From the NCBI RefSeq assembly GCF_037126285.1, contig NZ_CP147012.1, positions 310,001 to 374,000 on the forward strand: a stretch of 64,000 nt of DNA, read 5' to 3'. Shown here in pieces: positions 27,191-35,350 of the stretch; position 1 is the stretch's first letter, and each line of letters starts with the position of its first letter. Under the pieces are notes generated by a model. That model did no database searches. It had not been told where the DNA came from and saw nothing but the letters and a program-made list of their open reading frames with translations. The stretch comes from Bernardetia sp. MNP-M8. GTDB taxonomy: Bacteria > Bacteroidota > Bacteroidia > Cytophagales > Bernardetiaceae. Both the position numbers and the translations under genes were made by a program.

Positions 27191-27223
27191 AAAAATCCCT
27201 ATTCTTTTGGGATAGGGTTTTTT
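27191..27223. terminator. rho-independent terminator
   Basis: Stem AAAAATCCCTAT / ATAGGGTTTTTT with a 9-nt loop and T run, 43 bases after the preceding stop. Confidence 0.8.
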
Positions 27224-27246
27224 CTCTCTAAAACTTAATAAAAAGT

Positions 27247-27477
27247 ATGAAAAACTATTATTTTGACAAAGATTTTACTTTTTACTGTATAGATAAAACA
27301 GAAAAAGGGTATAAAGTTGTAGAAGTCTGCATAGCAGAACCACAATATATACATACAGGTAATTATAATTCTGACATCTCAAAAGACAATGATTTTGAAG
27401 TGATAGATGAAGGAAAATTTTTATCTGCACATGGTCAAGCTGAGCAACAAATAAGAAAATGTTTTTTACCTCACTAA
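27247..27477 (+). CDS. small protein, unknown
   Basis: 76 residues opening a new run of tightly packed genes after the terminator. Aromatic-rich beta pattern (YYFDKDFTFYCIDKTEKGYKVVEV), then a short acidic part. No family recognised. Confidence 0.5.
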   Translation: MKNYYFDKDFTFYCIDKTEKGYKVVEVCIAEPQYIHTGNYNSDISKDNDFEVIDEGKFLSAHGQAEQQIRKCFLPH

Positions 27478-27480
27478 ATT

Positions 27481-27753
27481 ATGAGTATAGAAACTAAACT
27501 AAAGAAAATACTAGCTCCTGTTCTACAAGAACTGATAGAGCTACACGAACTAGATGCAGAAACAGAGCAGTACAACAAAGACAGAGGATATAAAAGGAAT
27601 ATCAATGTTTTTGTAAATGAAGAGGGACAAATAGGATTTATGTATTGCTCTATGGATAATCCTCCTTATGCCTTCATAGCAGAAGTGAGTATAAAGAAGT
27701 TGAAGCAAAATATTAAGATTATCAACCAAAAAAAGGAAGCAGAAAATGAGTGA
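27481..27753 (+). CDS. small protein, unknown
   Basis: 90 residues: helical start, then NINVFVNEEGQIGFMYCSMDNPPYAFIAEV, an antiparallel-beta pattern, and a Lys-rich end. Three bases after the previous stop and overlapping the next by 8, so cotranslated. Confidence 0.5.
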   Translation: MSIETKLKKILAPVLQELIELHELDAETEQYNKDRGYKRNINVFVNEEGQIGFMYCSMDNPPYAFIAEVSIKKLKQNIKIINQKKEAENE

Positions 27754-27985
27754 AAAACCACCTACTTTTGAACAACTCAAAGAAATATCTAATAACAACG
27801 TTGTGTCAGATGTTTTGCGTCAAGTATATAATTTTATTAAGGAAGTTGGAAACATAAAGAATGTTTCAGATATAGGAATTACGGTTACTTACAAAGGAAT
27901 TCCTATTTACCAACAAGAAAGTAAAAACGGTTTGACTGTATGTAAGAAAACTAGAGTTTGGCAATCTAAACAAGATACAAAATGA
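27746..27985 (+). CDS. small protein, unknown
   Basis: 79 residues, helical N-terminus then a beta segment (DIGITVTYKGIPIYQQESKNGLTVCKKTRVWQ). Overlaps neighbours at both ends. No family recognised. Confidence 0.5.
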   Translation: MSEKPPTFEQLKEISNNNVVSDVLRQVYNFIKEVGNIKNVSDIGITVTYKGIPIYQQESKNGLTVCKKTRVWQSKQDTK

Positions 27986-28326
27986 ATAATCTTTTTATTG
28001 AAATAGTATATGAAACTTTAGAAAAACAACCTTTAAAATTTAAAGATTTGAAAGTTGTAACAAACTATTCTAGGGAAGAAACAACCAGTTACATTATTAG
28101 TGCTTCTCTTTTTAGAGAAGACCATAACGTTTGGATTCCAGTAAATTCTGACCCACAAAAAAGCCATTCAGACGTATACGAAGATTTTTTTAGAGAAGTG
28201 AAATGGTGGTCTTGTATTGAGATGATTATCCCCAAAACGATAAATATTCATCTCTTAGACGATTCAGAAAAAAGCAATCAAATAATAATTAATAAACTTG
28301 AATCAAAAAATGACATCAATACTTAA
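27982..28326 (+). CDS. small protein, possible winged-helix start
   Basis: 114 residues. The first ~45 (FIEIVYETLEKQPLKFKDLKVVTNYSREETTSYIISASLF) read like a winged helix-turn-helix. The rest is acidic and aromatic. Start overlaps the previous stop by four bases. Confidence 0.45.
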   Translation: MNNLFIEIVYETLEKQPLKFKDLKVVTNYSREETTSYIISASLFREDHNVWIPVNSDPQKSHSDVYEDFFREVKWWSCIEMIIPKTINIHLLDDSEKSNQIIINKLESKNDINT

Positions 28327-28612
28327 ATTTTCAGAACAATTAGCAAAAATCAAATCATTCTCTTTAGAAACAGAAGAGGATTCTTCTAGCGAAGTAAAAA
28401 GACTTTTTTATACAAAAGAAGGCTTAAAAGGGACTTTAGAAATAGACTTTAGAGAGGAAATACCTCTAATTCCCTATCTAGTTGATAAGCTGATAGGGAA
28501 AGTCCCAGAAACAAAAAACACCAAAAGACCTATAAATTCAAAGAAAAATTCAAAGAAAAATTCCCAACTAAATACTCAAAAAAATGAATCAGACCCAACC
28601 AGTAATCAATAA
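28310..28612 (+). CDS. small protein with basic tail
   Basis: 100 residues from the ATG at 28310 after an A-rich leader. A TTG 12 bases upstream gives a longer but less likely form. Acidic middle, C-terminus rich in Lys/Asn/Ser. Overlaps the replication-like gene by 29 bases. Confidence 0.45.
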   Translation: MTSILKFSEQLAKIKSFSLETEEDSSSEVKRLFYTKEGLKGTLEIDFREEIPLIPYLVDKLIGKVPETKNTKRPINSKKNSKKNSQLNTQKNESDPTSNQ

Positions 28613-29288
28613 ACCCACACCTATTGGTTACGAAAAAATGCACCGTAGTCTGCTAAATAAGCTAGATGATTACAACGAAGGCAAAGAAGTAGGAGAATCA
28701 ATAAATAGCAATGAACAGGCTACCTTATTATTCATCTATGATACTTTTGTCAGACTACGAAAAGACAAAAGTCCAGATACTAAAATAATCACATGGACAA
28801 ACGGCAAAAAGTACGCTGTATTGGTTACAAACAATCAATCAATAGCTACCCAGCGTGGAACAAAATCCGAAAAAACAATACGCAATCATATCAAAAAATT
28901 GTGTAAAGCTGGCTTTATGTTCAAGCCAAAAAAAGAGCAAGATGTTTACCGTAAATGGTTCAATTTCTCTATCTTCTTAGACATCGAACATCTAAAAACC
29001 TATGAGGGAATAACTATTGTAGAAGCGACTACAAAGATAATCCCACAAGCACAAAAATTCCACACACTTCTGAAAGATATTATGAGTATTGAAGGAGTTT
29101 CACAGGAGCATAAAGAGCTACTAAAAAAGTTCTCTTTTGAATCCTACCTACACGCTACAAATAGACTTACTATTAAGTGTCCAAAAGATGCCTTTGAAGG
29201 CATCAGAAACAGTCCAGTTTGCACTATCTATAATCGTTTACTTAGTTCTTATTTTGGCGAAAGAGTGTCCGTACAACACGTTTTTTAA
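28584..29288 (+). CDS. replication-initiator-like protein (winged helix + DnaA domain-I-like end)
   Basis: 234 residues with shared leader CCCAACTAAATACTCAAAAAA before the ATG. The middle (about 70-125: NNQSIATQRGTKSEKTIRNHIKKLCKAGFM) is a winged HTH of the type used by phage/plasmid initiator and DnaD-like proteins. The last ~50 residues (FESYLHATNRLTIKCPKD, then YNRLLSSYFGERVSVQHVF) follow the pattern of DnaA domain I, which contacts the helicase loader. It may bind one of the flanking iteron arrays and recruit DnaB. Inference from motif pattern. Confidence 0.55.
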   Translation: MNQTQPVINKPTPIGYEKMHRSLLNKLDDYNEGKEVGESINSNEQATLLFIYDTFVRLRKDKSPDTKIITWTNGKKYAVLVTNNQSIATQRGTKSEKTIRNHIKKLCKAGFMFKPKKEQDVYRKWFNFSIFLDIEHLKTYEGITIVEATTKIIPQAQKFHTLLKDIMSIEGVSQEHKELLKKFSFESYLHATNRLTIKCPKDAFEGIRNSPVCTIYNRLLSSYFGERVSVQHVF

Positions 29289-29378
29289 GCCTTAAAACAG
29301 AAGTCTTGTTTTTCTAAAATTTTTTAAAAGTTGCCAAAAAGCAACCCTATAAAGAACACCCTAAAAAAAGCATCAAAA

Positions 29379-29465
29379 ATGAATAATACGGAAAAAAATA
29401 CCACTATTATAGTGTTTCTATGTAATATTTCTCTGTATATAGAAATTACATATAAATACATGTAA
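29379..29465 (+). CDS. possible 28-residue peptide
   Basis: ATG-initiated, with a hydrophobic centre (TTIIVFLCNISLYIEI). No supporting neighbour or repeat. Weak. Confidence 0.2.
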   Translation: MNNTEKNTTIIVFLCNISLYIEITYKYM

Positions 29466-29493
29466 AGTCGGTAAATTTTTCCGAATTGTTCAG

Positions 29494-29625
29494 ATGGTAT
29501 CAAACACAAAGAAAAAATACACTATGAAACCAAAAATCTGTATAAAGAAATTACGAAGAAAGAGTTTTCCCCTCTGGCTAATGGGGGGAACGAAGAAAAA
29601 CAAAGAAAGAAAAAAGCCAAAATAA
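29494..29625 (+). CDS. possible 43-residue basic peptide
   Basis: Lys/Arg-rich (KKLRRKSFPLW, then KKNKERKKPK). Size and charge fit a small DNA-binding peptide, but composition in AT-rich non-coding DNA could produce this by chance. Confidence 0.25.
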   Translation: MVSNTKKKYTMKPKICIKKLRRKSFPLWLMGGTKKNKERKKPK

Positions 29626-29821
29626 GATAGAGAAAAAAAGTGCTGCGCTTTGGAATGCAGAGGAAAAAATAACCGATGTATTCCGAAAAATTAGACAAAA
29701 AAAAATCTTACTGACGTATCAGCAAGATTGTCCCAACTAAATTGCAAAATAAATTACAAAATTAGCCTTGAGTTGAGGTTGCTCTCCAGCAGAGCCTCAA
29801 TACAAATATACAACAAAAAGT

Positions 29822-30385
29822 ATGAATACACAACAAAAATCTCGCATTCCAAATAATAAATTACGAGTTCCTTGTCGCTTTAAATTGAAATTATATTTCA
29901 ATGAGCAGGAACAAGATAGTGAAGGAGGATTTGTCGATAAAAACCGTTCCTTGTATGCTCAATTCTATGACCATATTCCAGAGAAAGTAATAGGATATTT
30001 TAAGTCCCTTGTAGAAGATATGATTAACAACCCTATCAAGTTTCAAGTCAAATATAAAACTACTCTTAAAACGGCTATAATCATTGATAGGATAGAAAAT
30101 AAAGTGATTTGGAAACATACAGTTCCAAAATCAAATCCTACTCATTTTCCACAAGTGAGTGAAACAAGTGAAGCCTATGAAGAAACAAAAGAAGAATTTG
30201 CTTCAGAACAAGAAATTAGAATAGCTCTTGATGCAGTAGAAGAATGTTATATCGCAAATGGTATGGAAATCACAGATACCGAATATGAAAAAATCAAAAC
30301 AGAGTTCGAACGATGTAATTCTGAATTTCTTGAAAGTATGCTCAAATTTCGTCTTAAAATGATTCATCATATTTCAAAACAATAA
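29822..30385 (+). CDS. protein of unknown function
   Basis: 187 residues. N-terminal beta-rich part (RVPCRFKLKLYFNEQEQDSEGGF, then ALTAIIIDR-like strands), Glu-rich middle and a helical end. Acidic overall. Starts 22 bases after a strong hairpin that could control its translation. Five bases before the next gene. Confidence 0.55.
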   Translation: MNTQQKSRIPNNKLRVPCRFKLKLYFNEQEQDSEGGFVDKNRSLYAQFYDHIPEKVIGYFKSLVEDMINNPIKFQVKYKTTLKTAIIIDRIENKVIWKHTVPKSNPTHFPQVSETSEAYEETKEEFASEQEIRIALDAVEECYIANGMEITDTEYEKIKTEFERCNSEFLESMLKFRLKMIHHISKQ

Positions 30386-30389
30386 AATC

Positions 30390-30782
30390 ATGACAGGAAC
30401 AGAATCAAAAGAAATACGAGAATACTACGGATTCTCTTTAGAAGAGTTAGCAGCCATTTTAGGGTATTCCCAAAAACAAGACATTCATAGAGTTGAGTGT
30501 ATGGAAACTGTACCTAATCGGTACAAAGCTGCGATACAGTTATTAGTTCAGAAGTGTAATGCAATCAATTCTTTCATTCAGTTTTATGTTTCTACCAAAG
30601 AAATAAGCAATAAAGATTATCAACTATTCTATCATAAAGGTAGAGTAGTCAAAATTACTATCAAACGAGAATTAGTAAAAGACTTATCTATTTTACTCCG
30701 TCCGTTTCCATTTAAGGAATTTGTATTTGACAAACTTACAGGTTTTTCCTGTATTGAGTTTGAGTACGAAACTAAAAAATAA
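30390..30782 (+). CDS. HTH DNA-binding protein
   Basis: 130 residues. About residues 5-45 (KEIREYYGFSLEELAAILGYSQKQDIHRVE) form an XRE-like helix-turn-helix. The C-terminal part is alpha/beta (GRVVKITIKRELVKDL, FVFDKLTGFSCIEFEYE). A 14-bp-arm palindrome lies ten bases after the stop and may be its operator or a terminator. Probably a second regulator of the early region. Confidence 0.6.
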   Translation: MTGTESKEIREYYGFSLEELAAILGYSQKQDIHRVECMETVPNRYKAAIQLLVQKCNAINSFIQFYVSTKEISNKDYQLFYHKGRVVKITIKRELVKDLSILLRPFPFKEFVFDKLTGFSCIEFEYETKK

Positions 30783-30791
30783 TTATCAAAA

Positions 30792-30829
30792 CGTACTCTA
30801 AAAGAATACTTGTACTCTTTTAGAGTACG
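30792..30829. repeat. 14-bp perfect inverted repeat
   Basis: CGTACTCTAAAAGA / TCTTTTAGAGTACG with a 10-nt spacer that itself contains GTAC. No T run follows, so an operator or attenuator is as likely as a terminator. It lies between the HTH gene and a membrane-protein gene. Confidence 0.75.
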
Positions 30830-30844
30830 AAAATTAAAAATATT

Positions 30845-31045
30845 ATGAAATATATATCTTTTGTAAAGTTACTGTTTTGCAATATAGCAGCATCTATATT
30901 TACTTATTTATCCTTTGTATTTGTTCTTTTAGAGGTTGATTTTCGTCTTTGGGAAATAGGACAAAGGGGAGGTTTTATTATCGTACTTATCGCATCAATG
31001 ATATTTTTAACAGGAGTATATTTTGTAGAAAAAATCACTAGCTAA
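30845..31045 (+). CDS. two-span small membrane protein
   Basis: 66 residues with spans at about 8-30 and 42-62 separated by a short charged loop (EVDFRLWEIGQRGG). Its stop shares a base with the next start, so it is coupled. Holin-like in size but nothing else supports lysis. Confidence 0.5.
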   Translation: MKYISFVKLLFCNIAASIFTYLSFVFVLLEVDFRLWEIGQRGGFIIVLIASMIFLTGVYFVEKITS

Positions 31046-31341
31046 TGATTATTATAAAAATAAGAAACATAAGAGATAAAGAGCTTGACTATTTCACAAC
31101 AGAGATAAGAAAAAACATATCCTATTTTGATAGGATAGAAATTCAACCTCGTTTTGCATCTTCTATGAATGTACAGATTAACATTAGTCAAGATATTACT
31201 TTTTCGCAGTTGTATGACCTAATAGAGAAAACTTCTATCATAATAAATAGGATTCCATTTCCGATAATGGAAGTAGAAAATGAGGATTTTTTACCATTAA
31301 TCATTAAATCAAAAATACGTAAATATAAAACCGATTTTTAA
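31045..31341 (+). CDS. small protein, unknown
   Basis: 98 residues, alternating helix and strand (YFDRIEIQPRFASSMNVQINISQDITFSQLYDLIEK). Last gene of the early operon; a terminator follows at once. Confidence 0.5.
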   Translation: MIIIKIRNIRDKELDYFTTEIRKNISYFDRIEIQPRFASSMNVQINISQDITFSQLYDLIEKTSIIINRIPFPIMEVENEDFLPLIIKSKIRKYKTDF

Positions 31342-31367
31342 CTTCTTCAGAACAATAGAATCCACTG

Positions 31368-31405
31368 AAAAAAGCCTTCAAAACTGTAAATTTGAAGGCT
31401 TTTTT
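31368..31405. terminator. rho-independent terminator
   Basis: Stem AAAAAAGCCTTCAAA / TTTGAAGGCTTTTTT around a short loop, 27 bases after the stop. It closes the early operon. Confidence 0.85.
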
Positions 31406-31412
31406 AGTTTTA

Positions 31413-31555
31413 TATCTGTTTTTTATCTATTTGAATTGTAATTAGTGTGTGTTTTGTCTGTGGTTTATCTTTTTTTATCTGTATTTATCTATTTCTGTCT
31501 GTGTTTTATCTGTACTTTATCTATTTTTATCTGTATTTTGTCTGTACTTTATCTA
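31413..31555. repeat. array of about twelve TTTATCTGT-type units
   Basis: TTTATCTGT, TTTATCTAT, TTTGTCTGT and close variants follow each other every 9-15 bases. Read on the minus strand the unit is ACAGATAAA, close to the ACGGATAA unit of the array at 26700-26794. The rest of 31342-31740 is AT-rich without a gene. Candidate iteron cluster or operator array upstream of the TssD-like gene. Confidence 0.7.
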
Positions 31556-31740
31556 GTAAGTATAGTAAATCAGTATAGCACTTTTTTGAGTTATGAGTAT
31601 TAATTTATTCTATCAACTAATAAAAAATGAATCTAATGTTAAAAAAATAGCATTAATGTAATTTTTTATTGCTTTAGTAAATGATTAATTCTATTTTTAC
31701 AGAAAAATACAACTTTTACGTTCCTTAATACCATTGAAAA

Positions 31741-32436
31741 ATGAGCTTAATAGCCAAAATGTATATAGAAGACAAGGAAATCAATATCCTTGACTTCAAA
31801 TTCCGTTTTCACAGAGCTGTTGATGAACACGGCAAACCCATGGGAAAACCTAATGGAACTGTTTTTGAAATTATCTTCGAAACTACTTCAGACCAAAGTT
31901 TTATGCAATGGTCAATTGCTACGGATATGACAAAACATGTCAAAATTGTAGTTTCTCCTGTTACAGCAGCAAGTAAAAGTAGAATCATAGAACTCTATGA
32001 TGTACATTGTGTCCATTTCAAAAATAACTTCAATGCTCAAAACGGAGAACCAATGACAACACTTATTCATCTCACTCCTGCGATTATGATAGATGATGGA
32101 TATAAAGTCTTAGACCATTATTGGAAGAAAACCGATTTGAGTGCAAATGCTCCTATTACTGTTTTAAATAATGATGATGAGGAAGGGAAAGTAATAGATT
32201 ATTATTTGGTTGGCTCAGAGGGAACACGTATTGAAGATATAGGTGAAGAAAAAGAGATTTATCTTGTCTTAGAAACAGAAGGAATGACTGGAAAGAAAAT
32301 AACAATTAATCTTTCTAGTAAATCACACGATTTTGAATATCAAGGAAAACGTTTGGAAAACGATATTCTAAGAGACTATCAAATTCAGGGAGAACAAGAC
32401 AAAATCAAACTTAAAGTTCGTCCATCTAACCAATAA
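31741..32436 (+). CDS. tssD: TssD (Hcp)-like T6SS tube protein with C-terminal extension
   Basis: 231 residues. The first ~135 match the Bacteroidota T6SS(iii) TssD pattern: MSLIAKMYIEDKEINILDFKFRFHR, HGKPMGKPNGTVFEI-type strand, FMQWSIATDMTKHVKI, then the IIELYDVHCVHFKNNFN and LTPAIMIDDG strands. TssD is usually about 130 residues; here another ~95 (VIDYYLVGSEGTRIEDIG to the end) follow, as in Hcp proteins extended to carry an effector. No other T6SS structural gene is nearby, so it would have to use an apparatus encoded elsewhere. Confidence 0.75.
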   Translation: MSLIAKMYIEDKEINILDFKFRFHRAVDEHGKPMGKPNGTVFEIIFETTSDQSFMQWSIATDMTKHVKIVVSPVTAASKSRIIELYDVHCVHFKNNFNAQNGEPMTTLIHLTPAIMIDDGYKVLDHYWKKTDLSANAPITVLNNDDEEGKVIDYYLVGSEGTRIEDIGEEKEIYLVLETEGMTGKKITINLSSKSHDFEYQGKRLENDILRDYQIQGEQDKIKLKVRPSNQ

Positions 32437-32458
32437 CACACAACTAACTAAAAAAAAT

Positions 32459-33979
32459 ATGGAAAATGACAAAAGAGAAAACATTTTTACCCTTCGTATT
32501 CCTGAGATTGGATACGAAGGGAGCGTATCTGTAAAAGTTAGAAAAAGGAAATGTCGTATTGGCTTTGATGTCGATAAAACTGATTATAAAAATGGCATTT
32601 TTGGCTTTTGTGAATATAGCAATTCACTTAAAAACAACCTCAAAGATAAAAACAAAGCTTCTGCTTTACAGGCAGAGTTTCCTCCTGAAAATTTAGAGAT
32701 AGAAGGAAAACCTTATTATGCTTCATGGATAAGTATGCGAAAAGGTGACAAAATTACCCTAGAATTAGATTGGGAGAGAAAATTATTTAAAAATTTTAAT
32801 TCTCATTTAGAGGATTATACTACTATTGCCTTTGATACCCATCCTGATTTTACTTTTTCAGTAACTGACCTTAGAGACCCAAACAAGAAAAATAAAGGGA
32901 TAGAAGAAATCGAAATTACCTGCAATGCCACAAATGAAACCCCTACTCGCTTAGAGATAAAAACTAATAATACTAATGTAGTAGGTGTATTGAATGTATT
33001 TCACCCTGCTCCAAAAAAAGCCAAAGTGAGATGGTTTGTAGTAGAGAATAATGGTGGGAGTAAAGATAATGATGAAACTAGAATTACTGGACAAAAAAAA
33101 CTCAATATCAATTTAACTTATTTAAAAGACATTTTCAAAAAAGCATTTAATCCTGCTTTGATAGATATTGATTTTGTAAATCCTAGTCCGATTATTTTGG
33201 ATATTACAACCCTTCCTGCTGCGTTAGAGCAGAAAATTCAGGCTAAAATTACAGCTGATAACAAAACTCAAAAAGAATTAGAAACCGAAATTAAAAAGTT
33301 TCAAAAAGAAAATACTAATGACTTAAATGAAAAAATGCAAAAGTTAATAAAAGAGAGAGATAAATATAAGGAAACTGATAAACAATATGCTTTAATAGAA
33401 AAAAAAGTGGGAGAAATTAATGATAAAATACATAATCTTCTAAAAGATCCTGTTTATAAATCAAATTTTGATAAATTTGCAACTATAAAGAATAGTTCTA
33501 CTATTCAAAATAAAGTCTTAGAGATGGCAAAAAACAAGAAAAATATATTTGTTACTAATACAACAGATCAAATAGAAAGGAGTAATGACCGTACTGCCTT
33601 TATGAAACTTCTAAAAGAACTATATACCATTCAACATAACGCAGCAATAGAAGAAGATACAGTTTATTTGTTTCTTACTTATCTACAATGTAAGGGAGAT
33701 ACTACTGAGGAAGGCGATGAGCGAGTGAATGGTACTACTAATAAGGAAGAGAAAAGCTGTCTTATATTTACAAAGAATAAGGATGCAGATGACCACTTCG
33801 ATATTGATATCCCACATGAGGTAATGCATGCTTTAGGATTAGAACATACCTTTGATAAGGAGTCTCAACACGTTTTCAGTATGGGAGGTACAGATAACTA
33901 TATGGATTATAAAAACACAGCAAAACATACTTTTGTATGGCAATGGCAACTTCTTCATGAGAGTGCTTTAACAAATTAA
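32459..33979 (+). CDS. zincin metalloprotease, probable T6SS effector
   Basis: 506 residues, no signal peptide. The N-terminal half is beta-rich (IFTLRIPEIGYEGSVSVKVRK, GKPYYASWISMRKGDKITLELDW). A Lys/Glu coiled coil covers about 255-325. HEVMHALGLEH at residues 453-463 is a full HExxHxxGxxH zinc site, followed by GGTDNYMDYKN, a Met-turn. It starts 22 bases after the TssD-like gene, which fits a cargo effector delivered on the extended tube protein. Target unknown; peptidoglycan peptides or proteins are both possible. Confidence 0.72.
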   Translation: MENDKRENIFTLRIPEIGYEGSVSVKVRKRKCRIGFDVDKTDYKNGIFGFCEYSNSLKNNLKDKNKASALQAEFPPENLEIEGKPYYASWISMRKGDKITLELDWERKLFKNFNSHLEDYTTIAFDTHPDFTFSVTDLRDPNKKNKGIEEIEITCNATNETPTRLEIKTNNTNVVGVLNVFHPAPKKAKVRWFVVENNGGSKDNDETRITGQKKLNINLTYLKDIFKKAFNPALIDIDFVNPSPIILDITTLPAALEQKIQAKITADNKTQKELETEIKKFQKENTNDLNEKMQKLIKERDKYKETDKQYALIEKKVGEINDKIHNLLKDPVYKSNFDKFATIKNSSTIQNKVLEMAKNKKNIFVTNTTDQIERSNDRTAFMKLLKELYTIQHNAAIEEDTVYLFLTYLQCKGDTTEEGDERVNGTTNKEEKSCLIFTKNKDADDHFDIDIPHEVMHALGLEHTFDKESQHVFSMGGTDNYMDYKNTAKHTFVWQWQLLHESALTN

Positions 33980-33989
33980 ATATTAAAAA

Positions 33990-34628
33990 ATGAAAAAAGT
34001 TATTTATTATTTTCTTTTATTCCTAGTCATAAGTTCGTGTACTTCTCACAAATCGTATCAAAAGAATGATATGATTTGTGAGGTAGGCATGCAATTTAAA
34101 GAATATGAGAAAATGTTTGATAAAAAATTAAATCCTAAAAGAGGGGAATGGCAAGAAGTAGATAGTGGTTCTTTTTCTATAAGCTATGCTATACTGCTTA
34201 ATCCTGTTAGAAGTATACTATCAGTGACAAAAGTATATAAAAGCAACCCAACCATTCATCAAGAGATGCAGTATGATACTCTAAGACGTATAAAGTCTGT
34301 TTGTTATACTTATGATAATGTCTATCTTGGCAATACTTATTTTTTTGATACCTTAGGTAATATTACAAAAACTATAGACGAACGTCAGGCAGATAAGTAT
34401 CCTATTTGCTTTAGAGAAGCTTTAGAGATTGTCAAAAGAAAAATACCTAACCATTATAGTATTAGTGGATTGGATAGGGATAGCACTATTGTAGATGAAA
34501 AGAAAGTATATTACTGGGAAGTCAATACAAAAACTCCTAGAAAGCCTTATAATGCAGTAGTATATCGTTTGAGTGGCAAAACAGGGCGTGTGATAAAGAA
34601 GTACAAAACGGTCTCTGTGCGTGACTAA
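33990..34628 (+). CDS. lipoprotein, possible immunity protein
   Basis: 212 residues with lipobox VISSC (Cys17), so anchored facing the periplasm. The body (SISYAILLNPVRSILSVTKVYKS, RIKSVCYTYDNVYLGNTYFFDTLG) has repeated aromatic strands; the end (YYWEVNTKTPRKPYNAVVYRLSGKTGRVIKK) resembles a PepSY-like hairpin. Eleven bases after the protease gene and before a terminator, the usual place of an immunity gene for a periplasm-acting effector. Role inferred from position. Confidence 0.55.
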   Translation: MKKVIYYFLLFLVISSCTSHKSYQKNDMICEVGMQFKEYEKMFDKKLNPKRGEWQEVDSGSFSISYAILLNPVRSILSVTKVYKSNPTIHQEMQYDTLRRIKSVCYTYDNVYLGNTYFFDTLGNITKTIDERQADKYPICFREALEIVKRKIPNHYSISGLDRDSTIVDEKKVYYWEVNTKTPRKPYNAVVYRLSGKTGRVIKKYKTVSVRD

Positions 34629-34714
34629 TCTCAAATTAAAGAATAGAGACAATTAATTTATTTTTTTCTCTTGTTATTTCTTCCTGTATTTCCTACAAAT
34701 CATATCAAAAAAAC

Positions 34715-34752
34715 AAAAATCCTTCAAAACTAAAATTTTGAAGGATTTTTTT
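34715..34752. terminator. rho-independent terminator
   Basis: 15-bp stem AAAAATCCTTCAAAA / TTTTGAAGGATTTTT with T run; closes the TssD-protease-lipoprotein unit. Confidence 0.85.
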
Positions 34753-34810
34753 GTATTCTATTTTTTGTTTATTTTAATTGCAACTAATCCGTATCTTATC
34801 AAAAAAAACT

Positions 34811-35152
34811 ATGAAACATCTACTCATTTTAATCTTAGCCTTTTCAACGGCTGTTTTATCCTACTTATTGATAGAAGAAAAAAACAATAACTCCCTAGTC
34901 ATAGAAGTCGCTAGAGAACCCATTAAATCACATCAAATAGATTATTTCTTAAAACACGATGATATAGAAGGTTCTGTTCTATTTATCAATGGTGGTTACT
35001 ATGATGTAATAGATGATGGTCTTACCCTAGAAAATCCTCCTACTGGAGTTTATGAATTAGGAACTATTGAAGATTATCTTCCTAGAACTAAAATCTTAGA
35101 AATCAGAAAGGAGGATAAAGTAAAAAGGATTAATTTTGATAACACTTATTAA
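34811..35152 (+). CDS. small exported protein
   Basis: 113 residues from the ATG after the A-rich CAAAAAAAACT leader; a longer TTG start at 34778 is less likely. Signal-anchor at 3-22, then an acidic beta-rich domain (IEGSVLFINGGYYDVIDDG, GVYELGTIEDYL). Unknown; a second immunity-type protein is possible. The gap 35153-35350 shows nothing definite. Confidence 0.5.
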   Translation: MKHLLILILAFSTAVLSYLLIEEKNNNSLVIEVAREPIKSHQIDYFLKHDDIEGSVLFINGGYYDVIDDGLTLENPPTGVYELGTIEDYLPRTKILEIRKEDKVKRINFDNTY

Positions 35153-35350
35153 TTTATTAACAAAAATTAAGGCATTAGTCAAAATTATTACTTTTTAAGT
35201 GATTGATAATCAGTAGTGTACGAAATAAATTGTTTTTTTTATGAAAAATTTGTCATTTTTTGGTATTTTTTGACATTAAGTAGTGGACACAAGTATATAA
35301 ATAATGTTGTTCGTTATAGTATTTGTTTTATCACTTGATGTAGAAAATAA

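Larger units (their letters stand above)
29289..29821. other. 533-base gap with hairpins and two doubtful ORFs
   Basis: Contains two strong hairpins: AATCTT-a-CTGA-cgta-TCAG-c-AAGATT (29704-29729), and TTGAG..CTCAA enclosing GCTCT-ccagc-AGAGC (29773-29800) just before the next gene. Copies of shared-leader-like CCCAACTAAATTGCAAAAT lie at 29732. Two short ORFs are listed separately. The rest is AT-rich with no gene. The gap follows the initiator-like gene and could hold an origin. Confidence 0.4.

Noticed and set aside
30845-31045. Holin call for the two-span protein
   Set aside because: Size fits, but it lies in the early operon next to regulators and no endolysin is adjacent.
31413-31555. 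Possible CRISPR or low-complexity coding repeat
   Set aside because: Units too short, spacing irregular and no open frame; interpreted as iteron-like.
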